This document shows positions 7,941 through 15,928 of a DNA stretch of 30,408 nucleotides, in pieces. Both the position numbers and the translations under genes were made by a program. The stretch is from JAKFWF01 sp031401535. Its GTDB lineage: Bacteria > Pseudomonadota > Alphaproteobacteria > Rhizobiales > Hyphomicrobiaceae. Location: the NCBI GenBank assembly GCA_031401535.1, contig JANNRP010000375.1, positions 1 through 30,408 on the forward strand, in the 5' to 3' direction. Every line of letters begins with the position of its first letter. Position 1 is the stretch's first letter. The notes under the pieces are model-generated. The model was not told the DNA's origin. It was given only the letters and a program-made list of their open reading frames with translations, and searched no databases.

Positions 7941-8812
7941 GAGGCAACCTTGATAGCGGGCACAACCGCATGTTCGACTTTGAACTGCCTATCATGGGTC
8001 AATGATGGCACACGCGAACGGGCTTCCTCGACTGCTGCCATCGAGATATCGGCGGTTATGACGCCGGGCGTAGTACCGTCGGCCTCAGCCAGTATCTCGC
8101 CCCAAGGCGAAATGACAATGCTGTGGCCGTAGGTTTGGCGACCGTTCGGATGAGTACCAGCCTGCGCTGCCGCAAAAACGAAGCACTGCGTCTCGATTGC
8201 CCGTGCGCGCAGCAGGGTGTGCCAGTGGGCCTTGCCCGTTGGCACGGTGAACGCTGCCGGTACGGCTATAAGCCTTGCTCCGGCGTGCGCCAAAGCGCGG
8301 TATAGTACCGGAAAGCGCATATCGTAACAGATGGTAAGCCCGAGTGTACCCCATGGAAGATCGGCGAGCACAGCCGTATCACCCGGTGCAAAGTTGCGAC
8401 TTTCACGATACTTCTCGCCATTGGGAAGATCAACGTCGAACATGTGAATTTTATCATAAGTCGCGGTAATTACACCGTCTGGCGAAATCAGAATAGAACG
8501 GTTGGCAATCTTGTCTGGGCTGATGGCGACCCCCATCGAACCAACATGCAGCCAAATATTCAGCTCACGCGCCAGGGTGCGAAAGTGGGCGATCGCCGGA
8601 TTGCCTTCCTGGGGACGGGTCTCAACGAAGAGTTTCGCGCGATCCGTCTGCATCAACGTGGTAATCTCAGGCGTCAGCACGTAGACAGCGCCTTTGGACG
8701 CCGCCTCGCGGATCAGCTTTGACGCCGCAGCCAAATTAGCTGCCACGTCCGGCCCGGTGGTCATCTGCACCAGACCGGCACGGAACGTCGGCAATACAGT
8801 GGCGCTTGTCAT
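7937..8812 (-). CDS. Carbon-nitrogen hydrolase (Nit1/YbeM-like omega-amidase family)
   Basis: Cytoplasmic amidase of the nitrilase superfamily, 291 aa. The Glu-Lys-Cys triad is readable: Glu49 in LTPEIT, Lys121 in YDKIHMFD, and Cys162 in GLTICYDMRFP. The DVDLPNG and CYDMRFP stretches resemble the Nit1/Nit2 branch, whose known roles include repair of deaminated glutathione and omega-amidase activity. Next to grxC, a glutathione-related role is attractive but inferred. ATG 8812 is chosen because GAAAGG lies 10 nt upstream; for ATG 8821 the same sequence would be only about 1 nt away. The gene overlaps DUF1178 by 4 nt downstream. Confidence 0.88.
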   Translation of the reverse strand: MTSATVLPTFRAGLVQMTTGPDVAANLAAASKLIREAASKGAVYVLTPEITTLMQTDRAKLFVETRPQEGNPAIAHFRTLARELNIWLHVGSMGVAISPDKIANRSILISPDGVITATYDKIHMFDVDLPNGEKYRESRNFAPGDTAVLADLPWGTLGLTICYDMRFPVLYRALAHAGARLIAVPAAFTVPTGKAHWHTLLRARAIETQCFVFAAAQAGTHPNGRQTYGHSIVISPWGEILAEADGTTPGVITADISMAAVEEARSRVPSLTHDRQFKVEHAVVPAIKVAS

Positions 8813-8848
8813 GGATAGCATACCTTTCGTGCGACAACGTACAAACGC

Positions 8849-9106
8849 TCAAGACCGCAACAATGCATCTAGACGACCCTGATCGTTGAGTGCGTGGAGG
8901 TCGTCACTACCGCCAACGTGGCGATCGCCTATCCAGATCTGCGGCACCGAGTTGCGCCCGCCCGCTTTGGTCCGCATGACGTCACGCAACGCGGGTTGAC
9001 TTGTGACATCAATCTCCTCGAACGCCACGTTCTTTTGCCGGAGCAATGTCTTTGCCATGTGGCAGTACGGGCACAGGCTCGTTGTATAAATTGTCACCTG
9101 GGGCAT
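8849..9106 (-). CDS. grxC: Glutaredoxin 3
   Basis: 85-aa class I dithiol glutaredoxin. The active site CPYC is at residues 12-15, and the family's cis-Pro follows in SVPQIWIG, with a GGSDDL glutathione-binding stretch after it. It reduces protein disulfides and mixed disulfides with glutathione in the cytoplasm. The length is normal for GrxC. It is 36 nt upstream of the nitrilase gene and probably cotranscribed with it. The 107-bp gap to the acyl-CoA dehydrogenase stop upstream may hold its own promoter; I see no clear one. Confidence 0.93.
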   Translation of the reverse strand: MPQVTIYTTSLCPYCHMAKTLLRQKNVAFEEIDVTSQPALRDVMRTKAGGRNSVPQIWIGDRHVGGSDDLHALNDQGRLDALLRS

Positions 9107-9213
9107 CGGTCGGGCATCCGGCGGTCATTGTGCACTCTACAGGAGAATAACCTGCTGCAGGGTAACCGCAAAGCTGGAAAAGCACATCGCCTCCAGGCTG
9201 CCTAATAAAGCGC

Positions 9214-10380
9214 CTAGTACGATTTTGGCAGTCCTAGCACACGCTCGGCAATGTAGTTCAGGATCATGTGTGGACTGACCGGGGCGAGGACCGGAATCAA
9301 GACCTCCCGAAACAGTCGTTCGACATGGAATTCCTTGGCATAACCCATGCCTCCATGCGTCTTGACGGCAGTCATGCATGCCTTGAAGGCAGCCTCGGCG
9401 CTCAAGTATTTGGCCGCGTTCGCCTGCGGGCCACAGGGCCGTTTCTGGTCGTAAAGCCAGGCAGCCTGCATTGCTATCAACGACGCAGCTTCGAGTTCCA
9501 TCCAGCTTTCTGCCAGCGGATGCTGAATGCCCTGATTTTTCCCGATCGGCCGCCCAAACACCACGCGCTCCGAGGCATAGCGTGTTGCACGACGCAGTGC
9601 ATCCTGACCGATCCCGACCGCCTCCATCGCGATCAGGATACGCTCTGGATTGAGACTATCGAGCAGATAGTCAAAGCCCATGCCTTCGCGCCCGATGAGA
9701 TCATCGGTCGGCACGAACAAGCCATCAATGAATATCTGATTGGAATCGACGGCCTTGCGGCCCATCTTCTCGATCTCGCGCACCTCGACGTGTCGACGAT
9801 CGAGTTCCGTGTAAAACAAGCTCAGTCCGCGCGTCTTCTTCGTGACCTTATCCCGCGGTGTCGTGCGTGCCAGCAGCAAGATCCTGTTGGCGTGCTGCGC
9901 CGTCGATGTCCAAATTTTGTGACCATGAACAAGATAACCGCCGTCGACCCGATCAGCACGTGTTGTGATTTGGGTCGTATCTAGCCCTGCGTTCGGCTCA
10001 GTGACTCCGAAGCATGTGGTTTCGCGACCTGAAATCAACGGAGGAAGCCAGCGCTGCTTTTGCTCAGATGTGCCATGCACGACGATCGGGTGGGGGCCGA
10101 AAACATTGATATGAACGGCGGACGCCGCTGTCATGCCGCCGCCACAGCTCGCAATCGTCTTCATCATCAGTGCCGCTTCCGACATGCCGAGCGCTGCACC
10201 GCCGTAAGCTTCCGGCATGGTGATGCCAAGCCACCCACCTGCGGCCAGCGCGGCATGAAACTCGGTCGGAAATCGACCGTCGCGATCACGTTGCAGCCAA
10301 TAGGCATCGTCGAACCCGGCGCAAACCTTGGCCACGGCTTCGACAACGGACTGCTGGCTATCGGACAGATCAAAATTCAT
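9214..10380 (-). CDS. Acyl-CoA dehydrogenase family protein
   Basis: 388-aa FAD-dependent acyl-CoA dehydrogenase: helical N-terminal domain, a beta domain with CFGVTEPNAGLDT and KIWTSTAQHAN, then a helical C-terminal domain with THGGMGYAKEFHVERLFRE. The usual MCAD-type catalytic Glu near the C-terminus appears replaced (aligned region VLAPVSPHM). A Glu sits in LNPERI, at the place where isovaleryl-CoA and long-chain dehydrogenases carry their catalytic base, so the protein is probably active through that alternative residue (inference from a by-eye alignment). ATG 10380 has AGG 8 nt upstream and matches the normal family start. Substrate unknown. It lies between comF and grxC, genes usually closer together. 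Confidence 0.9.
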   Translation of the reverse strand: MNFDLSDSQQSVVEAVAKVCAGFDDAYWLQRDRDGRFPTEFHAALAAGGWLGITMPEAYGGAALGMSEAALMMKTIASCGGGMTAASAVHINVFGPHPIVVHGTSEQKQRWLPPLISGRETTCFGVTEPNAGLDTTQITTRADRVDGGYLVHGHKIWTSTAQHANRILLLARTTPRDKVTKKTRGLSLFYTELDRRHVEVREIEKMGRKAVDSNQIFIDGLFVPTDDLIGREGMGFDYLLDSLNPERILIAMEAVGIGQDALRRATRYASERVVFGRPIGKNQGIQHPLAESWMELEAASLIAMQAAWLYDQKRPCGPQANAAKYLSAEAAFKACMTAVKTHGGMGYAKEFHVERLFREVLIPVLAPVSPHMILNYIAERVLGLPKSY

Positions 10381-10467
10381 CGTAAAACCTAATCTTCGGA
10401 GTCGGCCGTCAACGGAAGGGCCCTTGCGTTTCCGAGACCATGGAAAATCCCGCACCCGCCGACAAGT

Positions 10468-11289
10468 TCACCGCGCGCTGGTCTGGTGTCCAACTACAAC
10501 GAGACCAAGTGCCAAGGCATCTACCCGTGCCGCTCCCGCGGCCTTCAGAGCGCGGGCACAAGCATTAATGGTGGCGCCAGTGGTGATAACGTCATCAATC
10601 AAGACGATGTTGCGACCCTCGATGCTTGCATAACGGCCCTCCGACACTGCAAACGCACGGGCGACGTTCTGCCGCCTCTGCGCTTCGCTCAGGCCAACCT
10701 GCTGGATTGTGCGTTTGGTGCGAACCAATACGAACGGATCGACCACGATCGCGCTCGCTGCTCCTACCTCGTGCGCGAGCAGGGCTGCTTGATTGAAGCG
10801 TCGCGTCAATAGCCGCCAACGATGCAGCGGCACTGGCACCAAAAGATCGGCATCACCTAGTAGTTCATGGCCGGCGGCTAACAACCAACGCCCCAAGAGA
10901 CGGCGGGCATCGTGCCGATCAGCATACTTGAGCCCGTGGATCAGGTCGCGCAGCACGCCATCGAAGTGTGCCACGGCCCGCCCCCGGTCATAGTCCGGCG
11001 GATTGGCAAGAGCGCCCGCAGACACGATCGTGCCGCCACTATCGAACGGCATCGGAATGCCGAGCCTGTCGCAGACAGGAGCCCTTATAAATTGTACGCT
11101 CTTCCAACATCGCGCGCACAGCGCGTCGTGACCGCCTAGCAGTCGATGACATCCAAGACACACTGGCGGCACGAGAAAATTCATAACAGCGCGGCGAGAC
11201 GCCGAGGCACCCCTGGCCGAGCCCAATAGGGCCCGCCTCAGTATCCCGCTGCCTGGCGCTTCTGGTCCCTGCTGGTTTGCTTCGCTCAT
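10468..11289 (-). CDS. comF: ComF family phosphoribosyltransferase-like protein
   Basis: 273-aa ComF/GntX-type protein. After a basic N-terminal stretch there is a zinc-ribbon-like cysteine set (Cys44, Cys47, Cys58, Cys61, in CLGC and CARC). The type I phosphoribosyltransferase domain follows, with LVPVPLHRWRLLTRRFNQA and the PRPP loop VLIDDVITTGAT. In competent bacteria ComF assists DNA uptake; in most alphaproteobacteria its function is undefined. ATG 11289 has AGGT close upstream. The gene is divergent from the NDUFAF5-like methyltransferase across 65 bp, which must contain both promoters. The zinc ribbon and PRTase core are both intact. Confidence 0.92.
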   Translation of the reverse strand: MSEANQQGPEAPGSGILRRALLGSARGASASRRAVMNFLVPPVCLGCHRLLGGHDALCARCWKSVQFIRAPVCDRLGIPMPFDSGGTIVSAGALANPPDYDRGRAVAHFDGVLRDLIHGLKYADRHDARRLLGRWLLAAGHELLGDADLLVPVPLHRWRLLTRRFNQAALLAHEVGAASAIVVDPFVLVRTKRTIQQVGLSEAQRRQNVARAFAVSEGRYASIEGRNIVLIDDVITTGATINACARALKAAGAARVDALALGLVVVGHQTSAR

Positions 11290-11354
11290 ATGACCTATGC
11301 AGTCCCCAACATTCTTGGATCAGCATATGCCGGTTCAACCAAGGCGGGCAATAA

Positions 11355-12260
11355 ATGAACAGCGCGCCCACCATCTTCGACTCTCGCCTGCTCCGGCAAA
11401 GGCGCGATCGAGCAGCCGTCCACATCGACGCGCACGATTTCCTGTTAGTGCGCGTTGCCGAAGATATTCTGTCGCGGCTCGATGCCATCAGACGCACGTT
11501 TGCCGTGGCGCTCGATCTGGGCTGCCATCATGGTTTGCTCACCCGCGCGCTGCGGCAGCATCCCAGTATCGGCTGCACGATTTCAGCCGACACGTCACTG
11601 CCGATGCTTCAGCGCTTCAGTGGCATGCGCGTGCAGGCCGAGCCTGACGCCCTGCCGTTCCGCGATGCGGCGTTCGACCTCGTGGTTTCAGGCCTTACCT
11701 TACAACTGGTCAACGATCTTCCGGGGGCGCTGATACAAATTCAGCGAACCTTGAAACCGGATGGCCTGTTACTGGCGACCCTACTGGGTGGCGCCACGCT
11801 GATGGAACTGCGGCAGGTATTTGCCGAGGCCGAGATTGAAATCGACGGCGGCGCCAGCCCGCGGGTCGCACCGTTTGCCGACGTCCGCGATTTGGGAAGC
11901 TTGCTACAGCGGGCCGGCTTTGCATTGCCAGTTGTCGATGCGGATATTGTCACCGTCAGTTATCCGTCTGCATTGCATCTGATGCACGAGATCAGAGCCA
12001 TGGGCGCCAGCAACATGTTGACGGAACGACGTAAAACTCCCTCGAAGCGGGCCCTGCTTATGCGTGCAGTCGAACTCTACTCCGAGCGCTTCTCCCGGCC
12101 GGATGGTCGCGTAACAGCAACATTCGAGATCTTGACACTGACCGGCTGGAGCCCTCACGACAGCCAACAAAGGCCGCTTCGTCCAGGCTCGGCGACTGCT
12201 CGTCTGGCGGATGCTTTGGGCGTACCGGAAGTACCAACGGGCGATAAGGCTGGCCGTTAG
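11355..12260 (+). CDS. SAM-dependent methyltransferase-fold protein, NDUFAF5-like
   Basis: 301-aa class I SAM-fold protein. The N-terminus FDSRLLRQRRDRAA and the C-terminal LTGWSPHDSQQRPLRPGSA are hallmarks of the bacterial relatives of human NDUFAF5. That complex I assembly factor hydroxylates an arginine in the NDUFS7 subunit. SAM motif I is LDLGCHHG (53-60), with two histidines where glycine-rich residues are more usual. The family is often misannotated as BioC. AAGG lies about 10 nt before the ATG. Divergent comF and convergent mutT flank it. A complex I maturation role is an inference from the family. Confidence 0.82.
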   Translation: MNSAPTIFDSRLLRQRRDRAAVHIDAHDFLLVRVAEDILSRLDAIRRTFAVALDLGCHHGLLTRALRQHPSIGCTISADTSLPMLQRFSGMRVQAEPDALPFRDAAFDLVVSGLTLQLVNDLPGALIQIQRTLKPDGLLLATLLGGATLMELRQVFAEAEIEIDGGASPRVAPFADVRDLGSLLQRAGFALPVVDADIVTVSYPSALHLMHEIRAMGASNMLTERRKTPSKRALLMRAVELYSERFSRPDGRVTATFEILTLTGWSPHDSQQRPLRPGSATARLADALGVPEVPTGDKAGR

Positions 12261-12265
12261 GCCAA

Positions 12266-12676
12266 CTATCCCAGCAAATCGCGCAGATACGGCAGAAGCG
12301 GCAGATCAGCCGGTGGCATTGCGTAGTCACCGAGGCGGCTGGCGCGAACCCAGGCGATCCGTTGACCTTCCCGCGGCTCCAAATCGCCATCCCAGTTGCG
12401 GCAGATATAGAGCGGCATCAGCAGGTGAAAGGCCTCATAACGGTGACTGGCAAACGTGAATGGTGCCAGACATGTAAGGCACACGTCGATGCCGAGTTCC
12501 TCAGCGAGTTCCCGCACCAATGCTTGTTCCGGCGTTTCGTTCGCCTCGACCTTGCCACCGGGAAACTCCCACAGTCCGGCCATTGACTTGCCTGCCGGTC
12601 GTTCGGCGATCAGCACGCGATTATCGCGATCGACCAGGGCAGCAGCGGCAACGAGAATGATCGGAACTTGAAGCAT
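12266..12676 (-). CDS. mutT: (Deoxy)nucleoside triphosphate pyrophosphohydrolase, MutT type
   Basis: 136-aa Nudix hydrolase. The complete Nudix box G-x5-E-x7-REUxEExGU is at 41-63 (GGKVEANE to ELAEELGI). It is preceded by AERPAGKSMAGLWEFPGG, typical of MutT, which hydrolyses 8-oxo-dGTP and prevents transversions. ATG 12676 gives the usual N-terminus (MLQVPIILVAAAAL). A GTG at 12688 would add four residues. The stop lies a few bases from that of the convergent methyltransferase gene, with a short stem (TGGCC-GTTA-GGCCA, 12251-12264) across the junction. Confidence 0.9.
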   Translation of the reverse strand: MLQVPIILVAAAALVDRDNRVLIAERPAGKSMAGLWEFPGGKVEANETPEQALVRELAEELGIDVCLTCLAPFTFASHRYEAFHLLMPLYICRNWDGDLEPREGQRIAWVRASRLGDYAMPPADLPLLPYLRDLLG

Positions 12677-12883
12677 GGCCGGTGGCACATCTCGATTTCA
12701 GAGTTGACCCTTCCCGTGTGCCCGCTTGAAGCAGCGAAATCAACATCAAGCCGGTATTCGCCATCGCTCTGCCTCGGACCGGACAAATTGGGGTCATGGT
12801 TTTCCGGCCCAGTGCTAATCGCAACTAGCAGGGTGCGATGCGCATGGCACGATTGGACGAATCAGTTATTCGAGAGCGAGCCG

Positions 12884-12899
12884 TTAACGGCCGATTAAC
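12884..12899. promoter_or_regulatory. CtrA box, TTAA-N7-TTAAC
   Basis: TTAA at 12884-12887, seven bases, then TTAAC at 12895-12899: an exact match to the CtrA consensus of alphaproteobacteria. It is 57 bp before the ATG of the CAP-domain lipoprotein, a normal distance for a CtrA-activated promoter. The left half lies in a 12-bp palindrome, GCCGTTAACGGC (12880-12891). Binding is inferred from the match alone. Confidence 0.65.
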
Positions 12900-12956
12900 C
12901 GGTTTGGTTGAATTTAGTCGCATGGGTCGATTGAGACCTTGGCGGGAGTGAGTCGT

Positions 12957-13619
12957 ATGTATCGCGTCGTAGTACCAGCATGTCTGGCTTTGCTGCTGCC
13001 TGGGTGCAGCATGAATTCGAGTACGTTGTCGGCTGGTTTCAACGACAGCACCGTCAAACCGGCACCGACCAAACGCCGCACTGCCACCGCACTTGGCGGT
13101 GAACCAACAGCGGATAGGTCCGGCGCCCCTGCCGCGCCCAAACTGGTCGGCCTTGACCAAGCGCCGAAAGGAACGTTCGAAACGGCGCCTTCAGGTGCGC
13201 TTTCGGATCGCGACTACAGTCAGACCCGACTTGATGCTGAGCGAGCGCGCGAACTGGTCAACGCCTATCGCAAGGAAAATGGCCTGAAGCCACTGAAGCT
13301 CAACATTGAGTTGAGCAATGCAGCCAAGGCGCATTCAAAGGATCTCGCCAAATGGGATCGTATCTCGCACTACGGCTCGGACGGTTCGAACCCCTGGGAC
13401 CGCGTCAAGCGTAGCGGCTATAATGCCAAGTTGGCGGCAGAAAACGTCGGCACTGGTCAATCCAATATCGAAGAAGTGTTCAAAGGCTGGAAAGAGAGCC
13501 CCGGCCACAACAAGAATCTGCTGCTCGCGGACGCCGAGCACATGGGCATCGCGCTTGTCCAGGAGCCTAAGTCAGAGTTCAAGACATTCTGGACGCTGGT
13601 ACTCGGCACATCGATGTAA
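12957..13619 (+). CDS. CAP/SCP domain lipoprotein
   Basis: 220-aa envelope lipoprotein. The signal sequence has lipobox LLPGC (lipidated Cys17). A low-complexity linker covers about 18-90, and a CAP domain about 93-218. CAP residues visible are His126 (AKAHSKDLA), His138 (ISHYG), Glu162 (AENVG) and His184 (SPGHNKNLL). Bacterial CAP proteins are mostly of unknown activity; some act at the envelope. ATG 12957 has GGGAG 8 nt upstream; the frame also opens from TTG 12939, which is unlikely. It appears monocistronic and convergent with the flippase gene. A CtrA box upstream suggests cell-cycle-timed expression, consistent with a role in envelope growth or division (inference). Confidence 0.88.
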   Translation: MYRVVVPACLALLLPGCSMNSSTLSAGFNDSTVKPAPTKRRTATALGGEPTADRSGAPAAPKLVGLDQAPKGTFETAPSGALSDRDYSQTRLDAERARELVNAYRKENGLKPLKLNIELSNAAKAHSKDLAKWDRISHYGSDGSNPWDRVKRSGYNAKLAAENVGTGQSNIEEVFKGWKESPGHNKNLLLADAEHMGIALVQEPKSEFKTFWTLVLGTSM

Positions 13620-13649
13620 CGTCGACCAGCGCAGTCTACCAACGACGCA

Positions 13650-15056
13650 TCAGGCCATGGCCCACGGCTTCGTGATGGTTGTAAAAATCGAGATGTCCAG
13701 CCCAAGTTTCTTCCGCGCGACTGCGTAGTTTAGAATTGCAGCCACGATCAGCGCCAGCGATGTAGCTATCGCGGCGCCGATCATACCGAGGCGTGGCACC
13801 AAAATCACGCTTGTTCCCACGCTCAACGTCGCGGTGAAAACTAGGATCGCAGCGCAGAGCTTTTGCTGCCCCATCATATTGAGAAGGAATTCAGACGGTC
13901 CGATTGACGCCCGTCCCAGAAATCCGATCACCAACACGAACATCACAACATAGCCATCGGTGAACTGGGGTCCAAACAGGCTCAATAGTGGCCAACCGAG
14001 TGCGAGAAGCAAAGTGGCTGCCGCAACGGACGGCCAGAAAGTCCATTTCACGGCATCCGCGACGAGCGGCCGCAATGCAGCATTGTCGCCCCGCGCATGC
14101 AGCGCCGAAAACCGATTGGCAGCCGCACTACCGACCGCATAGTGCACGAACAGCACAAGGCTCATCGTTTTCGATGCGGCGAAATAGACGCCGACCTCGG
14201 TCGGCGTCAGATAACGCGATATCACCAGCAAGTCGGCATTCTGAAGCACGATCTCGCAGAGGCCAATAACCAGCAACGGTAACGACGTCGCGAGCCACTG
14301 CCGCAGCGAATAGGCGCACGGCCCCGGCGGGACTTCAACCCGAACTCTCAGATCAATAAGCAGCATTTGAACGATCGCGGTCGCCCAAGTCGCAAAAATT
14401 GCAGCAGCAACAGCCGTATGGGCCTGCATCGGCAATCCGATGCCGTGCGCCACGATCATAGCGCAGAGTAGCAGCACGGGGCGCAGGACGTATGGCGGCA
14501 ACAGAGCAACCGCCATCCAGCCACGCCCACGCCCGATGCCATCCTGCACGTCAGTTAGTGCAAAAAACGGGACGCACACCAATGCCAGATACAACGGCAG
14601 AGTGTAGGGACCGGCAACACGATCGCCCAACGACCACAAGCAGAGATAACCTAATCCGGCGAAAGCCGTACCCAGTACCACGGTCAGCATACGCCCACCA
14701 CGCAACAGGCCGCGTAACCGGTCGAACTGCCCAGTCTCTTGATAGTGCGGCAACAGACGGATCATCGCTGTATTGAGGCCTAGATGCGACACACCGCCGA
14801 GAACCAGGACGCACGTCCACACAAAGACGTAAACGCCGTACTCCGATCCTCCCATCCAGCGGGCGAGAATAATTTGAGACAAGTACAGGATCGCGGCACT
14901 GGCAACCCTGACGCCGAATGCCATGGCCGCGTGGCGCTGCAGCCGTGTTCTTTCATTGTCGCCACGAACCAAATCGCGAGCGGACTGCACGGCACCCAAT
15001 AGCCATTCGGCGGCACGGTCCGCGGCATTTTTCGTCGTCGTTATCTGGGTCGTCAT
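13650..15056 (-). CDS. Polysaccharide/lipid-linked oligosaccharide flippase (MOP/Wzx-like)
   Basis: Inner-membrane protein of 468 aa with about 12-14 hydrophobic helices, of the MATE/Wzx (MOP) superfamily. Indicators are the N-terminal AMAFGVRVASAAILYLSQIILARWMGGSEYGVYVF-like block and the later LTPTEVGVYFAASKT. Such proteins flip undecaprenyl-linked sugars for capsule, O-antigen or exopolysaccharide. No glycosyltransferase genes are nearby, so the substrate is unknown. ATG 15056 lies 11 nt after the stop of the small upstream gene and gives a normal N-terminus. The frame extends up to 15128, but that would overlap the upstream gene with a low-complexity tail. The two genes are probably cotranscribed. 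Confidence 0.88.
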   Translation of the reverse strand: MTTQITTTKNAADRAAEWLLGAVQSARDLVRGDNERTRLQRHAAMAFGVRVASAAILYLSQIILARWMGGSEYGVYVFVWTCVLVLGGVSHLGLNTAMIRLLPHYQETGQFDRLRGLLRGGRMLTVVLGTAFAGLGYLCLWSLGDRVAGPYTLPLYLALVCVPFFALTDVQDGIGRGRGWMAVALLPPYVLRPVLLLCAMIVAHGIGLPMQAHTAVAAAIFATWATAIVQMLLIDLRVRVEVPPGPCAYSLRQWLATSLPLLVIGLCEIVLQNADLLVISRYLTPTEVGVYFAASKTMSLVLFVHYAVGSAAANRFSALHARGDNAALRPLVADAVKWTFWPSVAAATLLLALGWPLLSLFGPQFTDGYVVMFVLVIGFLGRASIGPSEFLLNMMGQQKLCAAILVFTATLSVGTSVILVPRLGMIGAAIATSLALIVAAILNYAVARKKLGLDISIFTTITKPWAMA

Positions 15057-15067
15057 CGGTGCCAAGT

Positions 15068-15310
15068 CTACTGGTGTTGCATGCGCAAACGCTGTCGATA
15101 GCGCACCGCCTCGGCCACCCCCGCCCACGCCCAGGTGCGGCCAGCATCGTTCTTTTCGGCGTGCAGTGAGGAGAAGAACTCAGCGACGTCAACCGCCATG
15201 GATCCATGCTGGCCTTCGAGCACACACGCCATCGTCTCCACATCACGTGGCGTTGGAGTAATGTCCTCGTCTGGATGCCAGTTAAGCGCCCGGCTCGGTG
15301 TCATGATCAT
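15068..15310 (-). CDS. Small conserved-looking protein, function unknown
   Basis: 80-aa soluble protein with no signal peptide or membrane segment. The frame starts at ATG 15310 behind a good AGGA site with a 5-nt spacer. The sequence is acidic to basic along its length (WHPDEDITPTPRDVETMA at the front, RYRQRLRMQ at the end) and looks like an ordinary small globular protein. I do not recognise a named family. It ends 11 nt before the flippase start, so cotranscription is likely. On the other strand a shorter alternative reading exists, but the ribosome binding site and spacing favour this one. Confidence 0.62.
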   Translation of the reverse strand: MIMTPSRALNWHPDEDITPTPRDVETMACVLEGQHGSMAVDVAEFFSSLHAEKNDAGRTWAWAGVAEAVRYRQRLRMQHQ

Positions 15311-15502
15311 TGGATCCTGCTTGATGTGTCACAGGCCAGTGATAAGCAAGGAAAGCGCCAAATGGGCAAACAAGTCTCCGTTTCCAATATCTGTCTCAAT
15401 TTGGTACGGTTCGCTGCAACGAGATTTCGCATGGTGCACGATGGCGTGTATCGTATTGGGCCCGCTGCCGACGGGCGTTTTGAACGACAGAAGGCATCAA
15501 AA

Positions 15503-15772
15503 ATGTCTCAGACATTGAGGCTAGTCGCCACCAGCGCAGTTTGTTGCCTAGCGTTGCTCGTCACAGTCAGCGCTCGCGCCAGCGATGCGACAACCAAGGG
15601 CGAGCCACCCGCCGCCGCCACGACAGAATCACGATCGCAACCGCCGTCCTTCCCAGGCATCATCGTTGGCCCGGCTCAACCGATCGCACCACCGGCGGCC
15701 GCCAAAGGGGGCAATGACCAGCCACCCGGTTGTCCAGCCCAAAATATTAAACCTCTCGAACTTTTGGTTTGA
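15503..15772 (+). CDS. Small secreted proline/alanine-rich protein
   Basis: 89-aa predicted exported protein. ATG 15503 follows GAAGG with an 8-nt spacer and begins a clear signal peptide (residues about 1-26, ending SARA). The mature part is about 60 residues, rich in Pro, Ala and Gly, with a single Cys close to the C-terminus (PPGCPAQNIKPLELLV). The frame is open upstream to 15206, but that part overlaps the minus-strand gene and lacks a start with a ribosome binding site. Function unknown. The mature part looks disordered. Confidence 0.55.
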   Translation: MSQTLRLVATSAVCCLALLVTVSARASDATTKGEPPAAATTESRSQPPSFPGIIVGPAQPIAPPAAAKGGNDQPPGCPAQNIKPLELLV

Positions 15773-15928
15773 ACCACAAAGTTGAGCGTAATCGATCCGT
15801 TCATCACGGTGATAACTGCGATGGCAACGGTTCAGACCGCATAGATAGATCTAATACCTGACCATTCGCATCGAGGGGTCGCTGGCCGAAACACATGCGA
15901 TCGGTCGCATTCGCCGACTCTGTCAAAA

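Noticed and set aside
13728..13740. TTTAGAA sequence inside the flippase coding region as an Irr half-site
   Set aside because: No matching second half, and it is near the 3' end of a coding region away from any promoter.
15206..15502. N-terminal extension of the small secreted protein
   Set aside because: It would overlap the minus-strand gene and place the signal peptide internally; ATG 15503 has its own ribosome binding site.
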